Below, piece after piece: positions 6,921-8,178 of a DNA stretch of 8,178 nucleotides. Both the position numbers and the translations under genes were made by a program. Positions within the stretch are counted from its first letter, which is position 1; each line of letters starts with the position of its first letter. The notes under the pieces are model-generated. The model ran no database searches, was not told the origin of the DNA, and saw only the letters and a program-made list of their open reading frames with translations. The stretch lies in contig CALYBF010000060.1 of the NCBI GenBank assembly GCA_944393755.1, forward strand, positions 1 through 8,178. Reading direction: 5' to 3'. The DNA is from an uncultured Clostridia bacterium. Its GTDB lineage: Bacteria; Bacillota; Clostridia; TANB77; CAG-508.

Positions 6921-6943
6921 GAACTCTAGCTATATGGCTGTTC
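6921..6943 (-). other. Small hairpin in the 5' leader
   Basis: GAAC and GTTC enclose an inner AGC/GCT pair, with a 3-base bulge and a 6-base loop, between the promoter and the short ORF. It is only 7 bp. It may shape the leader RNA but could be chance. I checked for known riboswitch cores (c-di-GMP, preQ1) and found none. Confidence 0.3.
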
Positions 6944-6970
6944 CCTATGTATTAAATTAAGTCCGACACT

Positions 6971-6999
6971 CTTATATTACAAAAATGTCATTTTGTAAA
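6971..6999 (-). promoter_or_regulatory. Sigma-A-type promoter of the leader ORF/sortase/adhesin operon
   Basis: On the minus strand, -35 TTTACA (6999-6994) and -10 TATAAG (6976-6971) are separated by exactly 17 bases; each box is one base off consensus. Transcription would start near 6964, giving a leader of about 70 bases before the short ORF. No comparable promoter was seen closer to the LPITG gene. Confidence 0.65.
6977..6998. promoter_or_regulatory. Operator-like palindrome overlapping the -35 box
   Basis: TTACAAAA (6977-6984), 6 bases, TTTTGTAA (6991-6998): perfect 8-bp arms, total 22 bp. It fills the spacer and covers most of the -35 box, so a dimeric repressor bound here would block RNA polymerase. 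The TTACA/TGTAA ends recall the TACA/TGTA half-sites of BlaI/MecI-type operators, but no regulator gene is in the window and the assignment is open. Confidence 0.5.
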
Positions 7000-7011
7000 G
7001 CTTTTTTTAAA

Positions 7012-7044
7012 AAAATGTAAAAATTATGTAAAGTTTTTGTAATA
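7012..7044. repeat. Helically phased TGTAA direct repeats upstream of the promoter
   Basis: TGTAA(A/T) occurs at 7016, 7027 and 7038, each 11 bp apart. A further copy at 6994 (the -35 box region) is 22 bp from the first. All face the same way. Spacing near one helical turn suggests an array for an activator or cooperative regulator. The surroundings are very AT-rich, so chance is possible. Confidence 0.4.
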
Positions 7045-7104
7045 AAACAGTCTTTTTTGTTTATTTCCGTAGGGTTTTAGGTTGTAGACACCTCTTCTAT
7101 ATTA

Positions 7105-7152
7105 TTCAAAAAAGCAAAAAAACATACTATTTTTTTAGTTTTAGTATGTTTT
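7105..7152 (-). terminator. Intrinsic terminator of the DUF4143 remnant
   Basis: AAAACATACTA (7119-7129), a 12-base loop, TAGTATGTTTT (7142-7152): perfect 11-bp stem. On the minus strand it runs into TTTTTTTGCTTTTTT. It starts 8 bases past the stop at 7160 and insulates the downstream operon promoter from this gene. Confidence 0.88.
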
Positions 7153-7159
7153 CTTATAA

Positions 7160-7774
7160 TTATTTTTCTAATAACCAATCAATTGTATTTTTATGAATTA
7201 TTCCATTTGGTGAAAAGTCTTTCTTGTCCAATGATATTACGTATTTAGGAAAATTATCGTTAATCTGATTAAAAGCTCCAAATTCCCTTTTAACTACTTT
7301 ATCATCAGCTAACAAATATGTAACTTGAATATATATTTTTTCATCAGTCTTAGTCGCAATAAAATCTATTTCTCCTTGTTTTGTTTTTCCAACATATACC
7401 TCATATCCTCTTGTTAAAAGTTCATTGTAAACAATATTTTCAAGTGCAAAACTTTTATTAACCTCATAATTATTATTTTTTATTTGAGCTATTCCTAAAT
7501 CTGTCATATAATATTTATTTAAAGTCTTTAATACTGCTTTTCCGTGTATATCATACCTGTATGCTTTTTCTATAATTAAAGCTTTGCATAGTGCATTTAT
7601 ATAAGAATACAAAGTTTCTGTAGATATTGTTCTTCCTTCTTTAGCTAAAAATTTTATAACATTATTTGCTGAGAATTCACTACCTGTTGTATCTATTATA
7701 TATCGTAATATTAAGTTAAATAAATTTGTATCTTTTATTCCCAACCTTTCTACTACATCTCTTAAAATAATAAA
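7160..7774 (-). pseudogene. 3' remnant of an AAA-family ATPase: DUF4143 C-terminal half only
   Basis: The longest start-to-stop frame is 194 residues from a TTG at 7744 with no well-spaced ribosome binding site. The sequence matches the C-terminal half of the ATPases with an N-terminal AAA_14 domain and a C-terminal DUF4143 domain, usually about 400 residues: a winged-helix-like part (FSANNVIKFLAKEGRTISTE), then KYYMTDLG, then a nuclease-like strand set (LLTRGYEVYVG, GEIDFIAT, KIYIQVTYLL). Family-like sequence (FIILRDVVERLGIKD) continues in frame ahead of the TTG as far as 7774, then a TGA interrupts it. The whole Walker A/B domain is absent. I therefore read this as a 5'-truncated gene. The retained half is undamaged, so the loss may be recent or the fragment may still be made. 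Such ATPases are often found in mobile or toxin-antitoxin-like settings. Confidence 0.75.
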
Positions 7775-7932
7775 TCAAATTCTTTAGTTTAGACTTTTAT
7801 TATTTTTTTATTCTATTTTAACATCTATTATTAATTTGTATCTAATTTATTAGCAAAAATAAAAGCACAAAAGTTGTTATTGTTTAACTTTTCGTACTTT
7901 CATTTTGTTAATGCCATAAATTATCGTATCTT
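7775..7932. other. Non-coding AT-rich spacer with a weak hairpin
   Basis: I saw no frame with coding character and no remnant of the missing ATPase domain. AAAAGTT (7869-7875) and AACTTTT (7886-7892) form a weak 7-bp stem. On the minus strand it is followed by GTGCTTTTATTTTT, so it may be a poor terminator for the nuclease-like gene. Confidence 0.4.
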
Positions 7933-8178
7933 TTATTCTTCGTTTTTTATTCTCTCTATTTCTTCTTTTGTTAAACCTGTATATTTTTCAATAGCTTTTA
8001 TTTCTACGCCTTCTTTTAGCATTTTTCTCACAATTTCTATTTCTCTACTTTTTTCTCCTTCTGAAATACCTTCTGAAATAGCTTCTTTTCTTATATTTTC
8101 CTTACCAACATTTTCTAGAAATTTTTCTACTTTTATTGCATCATACATTTCTCTTTCTTTAGGACTTAGGCTTAGCAT
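7933..8178 (-). CDS. C-terminal part of an Rpn/PD-(D/E)XK nuclease-transposase-like protein, partial at the right edge
   Basis: The last 81 residues are visible, and the frame is open to the window edge. The Met at the edge is probably internal, because the family is usually about 250-320 residues long. The tail has the family's familiar ending: a charged helix with EGISEGEKS-type Glu-Gly repeats, then EIVRKMLKEGVEIKAIEKYTGLTKEEIERIK, a small helix-turn-helix-like module seen at the end of many Rpn-family proteins. The catalytic nuclease domain would lie outside the window. Known Rpn proteins are recombination-promoting DNA nucleases with transposase-like relatives. It is common in accessory DNA and sits next to another broken accessory gene. 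Confidence 0.75.
   Translation of the reverse strand: MLSLSPKEREMYDAIKVEKFLENVGKENIRKEAISEGISEGEKSREIEIVRKMLKEGVEIKAIEKYTGLTKEEIERIKNEE

Noticed and set aside
6783..6964. Possible riboswitch (c-di-GMP-I/II or preQ1) in the leader, as often found before clostridial surface genes
   Set aside because: The conserved cores (GGCAAACC with CGCAAAGC, or the preQ1 A-rich tail pairing) are not present. The sequence is better explained by the short ORF and its hairpin.
6961..6967. Possible Spo0A box (TGTCGGA on the minus strand)
   Set aside because: One mismatch to TGNCGAA in a single copy; too short to support a claim.
7067..7094. CRISPR-repeat-like GTTTTAG segment
   Set aside because: Only one copy, with no spacing pattern and no cas genes.
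7869..7892. Terminator for the nuclease-like gene
   Set aside because: The stem is only 7 bp with two GC pairs and a 10-base loop. It is kept only as a note within the spacer entry.

Overview
The window is very AT-rich, with strong AGGAGG-type ribosome binding sites, TTG starts, a class D-like sortase and an LPxTG-type anchored protein. This points to a low-GC Gram-positive bacterium, most likely an (often uncultured) clostridial Firmicute. Nearly everything lies on the minus strand, so the window is best read from right to left.

Right end (about 8178-7105): the C-terminal tail of an Rpn/PD-(D/E)XK nuclease-transposase-like protein runs off the window edge. Next comes the 3' half of a DUF4143-type ATPase whose N-terminal AAA domain is gone, closed by a strong intrinsic terminator. 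This looks like a decaying accessory patch.

Middle (about 7050-6680): a spacer holds a sigma-A-like promoter with a perfect 8-bp palindrome laid over its -35 box and spacer. Further upstream are TGTAA boxes at 11-bp intervals. Behind the promoter lies a 38-codon ORF with its own ribosome binding site. Its product has a Lys/Asn-rich front half and a hydrophobic C-terminus with two cysteines. A long AT-rich hairpin followed by a U-tract begins inside its stop codon, before the next gene. This has the geometry of an attenuator or leaky terminator.

Main operon (6679-735): (1) a secreted, LPITG-anchored surface protein; (2) a sortase whose start codon overlaps the previous stop by one base; (3) 15 bases later, a 1432-residue surface protein. 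The third protein has an N-terminal membrane anchor, a Thr/Glu/Gly-rich stalk, one DUF11-like domain, four Cna_B domains (two nearly identical), three more DUF11-like domains and a MIDAS-containing VWA domain near the free C-terminus. It has no sorting signal, so it appears to be held by its N-terminus with the VWA at the far tip. The first two genes look like a dedicated sortase and substrate pair, and the third like a long adhesin.

Left end (735-1): a 14-bp hairpin terminator separates the adhesin gene from a small single-pass membrane protein that starts at TTG. That gene converges on the 3' end of an unidentified plus-strand gene, with a bidirectional terminator between them.

The most unusual combination is the regulated micro-ORF plus attenuator leader in front of a sortase/adhesin operon, together with the inverted (N-terminally anchored) architecture of the VWA protein.
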